Assembly: GCF_050749885.1 (NCBI RefSeq)
Contig: NZ_JBOIUB010000010.1
Span: 62,001 to 126,000 of the forward strand
Source of the DNA: Zooshikella sp050749885
GTDB lineage: Bacteria > Pseudomonadota > Gammaproteobacteria > Pseudomonadales > Zooshikellaceae
DNA: 64,000 bases
Direction: 5' to 3'
Positions 63,152 through 64,000 of this stretch are shown here, piece by piece. The notes under the pieces were generated by a model. The model was not told the origin of the DNA. It ran no database searches and worked only from the letters and a program-made list of their open reading frames with translations. A program made the translations under genes and the position numbers. Every line of letters starts with the position of its first letter. Position 1 is the first letter of the stretch.

Positions 63152-64000
63152 ATGAAAAAGTTTAAGGCACTGGCATTATCTGCTGCCATTGGTTTCTCTG
63201 CAGTTGCAGGGCAATCTGCAGTGGCTGGTTTTTTGGATTTTGATTTGGTAGATGATACCGGTATTTTTCAAAATCCTGTGGTAACAGCACCAGGTATTCC
63301 ACTAGCAACTATTGTTAATGATTTTGCTTATAATGGTGGTTTGGATACACGTAGTACATTATTTTGGGGTGAGCCTTCTAATTTAAGTGGGCTTAACCCC
63401 GGTTTAGAGCAAAGTAATTTGGACTTAGTCAGTCATAAGACTATTTCAATTGATGCGTTAGGTGTTCCTTATGAATTGTCAGTTTTAACACATAATAATA
63501 ACGTCGTCAGTATAACGGCTGCAACTTTGGGAACTGCGCAAATTTTAGGGGCTTTGTCTGTTAGCAGCAGTATGGGTGTATTGGGTGATATCTTTTTAAA
63601 AACTGAAGGTGGGGATGTTCCTTTAGGATTATTGAGTGGTGGCTTGGTATTAGATCCTGATGTACCGGATGATATTGTACCTCCAGCAGAGTACCCTACC
63701 ACCATTATTAGCTTATTTGATATTGATTTTACGGAAACTCCTAACTTTCTTCCTTGTGATCCACCTAATCCATTCGGCTCAACGTGTGATGATTTCTTTA
63801 GTTTGATGACTGATGGTGGTTTTCCACTGCACTTTGATGTGTATATAGATGATAAATTACATGATTTATTTATTTACTCATCATTTGATGCTGATGGATC
63901 AACCGTTGAGACAGGTCCGTTGTATTATACCCCTGAGGTTGCGGCAACTGATTTATACACATTTGGAATTTTAACACTTATTCCTGAACCAACAAGTATA
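63152..64000 (+). CDS. PEP-CTERM exosortase-sorted protein (partial, runs off right edge)
   Basis: 283 residues are visible, open to base 64000. GGGAGG gives a strong ribosome site. Signal peptide about 1-26 (LALSAAIGFSAVAGQSAVA). The body is acidic and beta-rich with a THN/PEP-type surface-protein look (NDFAYNGGLDTRSTLFWGEP; FDIDFTETPNFLPC; CDPPNPFGSTCDD). The last visible residues LTLIPEPTSI are the start of a PEP-CTERM signal; the membrane helix and arginines should follow just outside the window. It is transcribed from the sigma-54-like site. Confidence 0.88.
   Translation, partial: MKKFKALALSAAIGFSAVAGQSAVAGFLDFDLVDDTGIFQNPVVTAPGIPLATIVNDFAYNGGLDTRSTLFWGEPSNLSGLNPGLEQSNLDLVSHKTISIDALGVPYELSVLTHNNNVVSITAATLGTAQILGALSVSSSMGVLGDIFLKTEGGDVPLGLLSGGLVLDPDVPDDIVPPAEYPTTIISLFDIDFTETPNFLPCDPPNPFGSTCDDFFSLMTDGGFPLHFDVYIDDKLHDLFIYSSFDADGSTVETGPLYYTPEVAATDLYTFGILTLIPEPTSI

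Overview
The window looks like chromosome of a marine, Gram-negative gammaproteobacterium with moderately low GC (about 40% by eye). Pointers are the OmpW porin, the ExbB/ExbD/TonB system of the DUF3450 type, YcjX/YcjF, a type VI secretion (T6SS) VgrG island, a GH18 chitinase, PEP-CTERM proteins and the hpt/upp/tdk salvage genes. An Oceanospirillales-type (for example Zooshikella-like) host is a guess from gene content only. No rRNA, tRNA, CRISPR array, integrase or transposase was seen. Two genes run off the ends: a periplasmic binding protein on the left (minus strand) and a PEP-CTERM protein on the right (plus strand).

Layout. 0-8 kb: partial solute-binding protein, a small secreted I9-inhibitor-like protein, then three minus-strand signalling genes (REC-PAS-histidine kinase, triple-PAS HWE/HisKA_2-type kinase, REC-PAS-GGDEF-EAL). 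8.6-10.2 kb: RmlD-like reductase relative and OmpW. 10.6-15.9 kb: six-gene energy-transduction operon (DUF3450, ExbB-like, ExbB2, ExbD, TonB, TPR) behind a strong Fur-box match, so probably iron-regulated. 16.4-18.6 kb: queuosine supply (small unknown protein, YhhQ-type precursor transporter, QueC). 19.4-22.7 kb: HTH/S24-like regulator and YcjX/YcjF. 22.9-32 kb: orphan T6SS module with VgrG diverging from a DUF4123 adaptor, a 1171-aa VasX-like pore-forming effector and two DUF6708-like membrane proteins (candidate immunity), the second broken by one extra A in an A8 run. 32.8-40.3 kb: PEP-CTERM protein and a 2230-aa RTX/pore-forming giant toxin. 40.8-46.9 kb: lipoprotein, kinase-fold protein, chitinase, binding-protein-like protein and a hypothetical. 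47-51 kb: Cys/Met PLP enzyme, alpha/beta hydrolase, FetAB-type ABC exporter. 51-53.4 kb: paralogous pair of secreted proteins of unknown function. 53.5-56.7 kb: tdk, hpt, upp and a stand-alone SecD-P1-head-like secreted protein. 57-62.8 kb: omega-aminotransferase, nitroreductase, then ALDH, gluconate-dehydrogenase-subunit-3-like protein and GMC oxidoreductase forming an alcohol-to-acid oxidation cluster. 63.1 kb to the end: second PEP-CTERM protein.

Most notable: (i) the effector/adaptor/duplicated-immunity module, whose second immunity copy can be switched by one base in a homopolymer; (ii) a structured intergenic repeat family following both immunity copies and recurring at 56.8 kb; (iii) the giant RTX protein with a central Mcf/TcdB-like hydrophobic region and no secretion or activation genes nearby; (iv) matching sigma-54-like elements (TGGCAT-N5-WTG) upstream of both PEP-CTERM genes, 30 kb apart; (v) a preQ1-riboswitch-like hairpin before the queuosine transporter operon. 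All family names come from reading the translated sequence; no database search was run.
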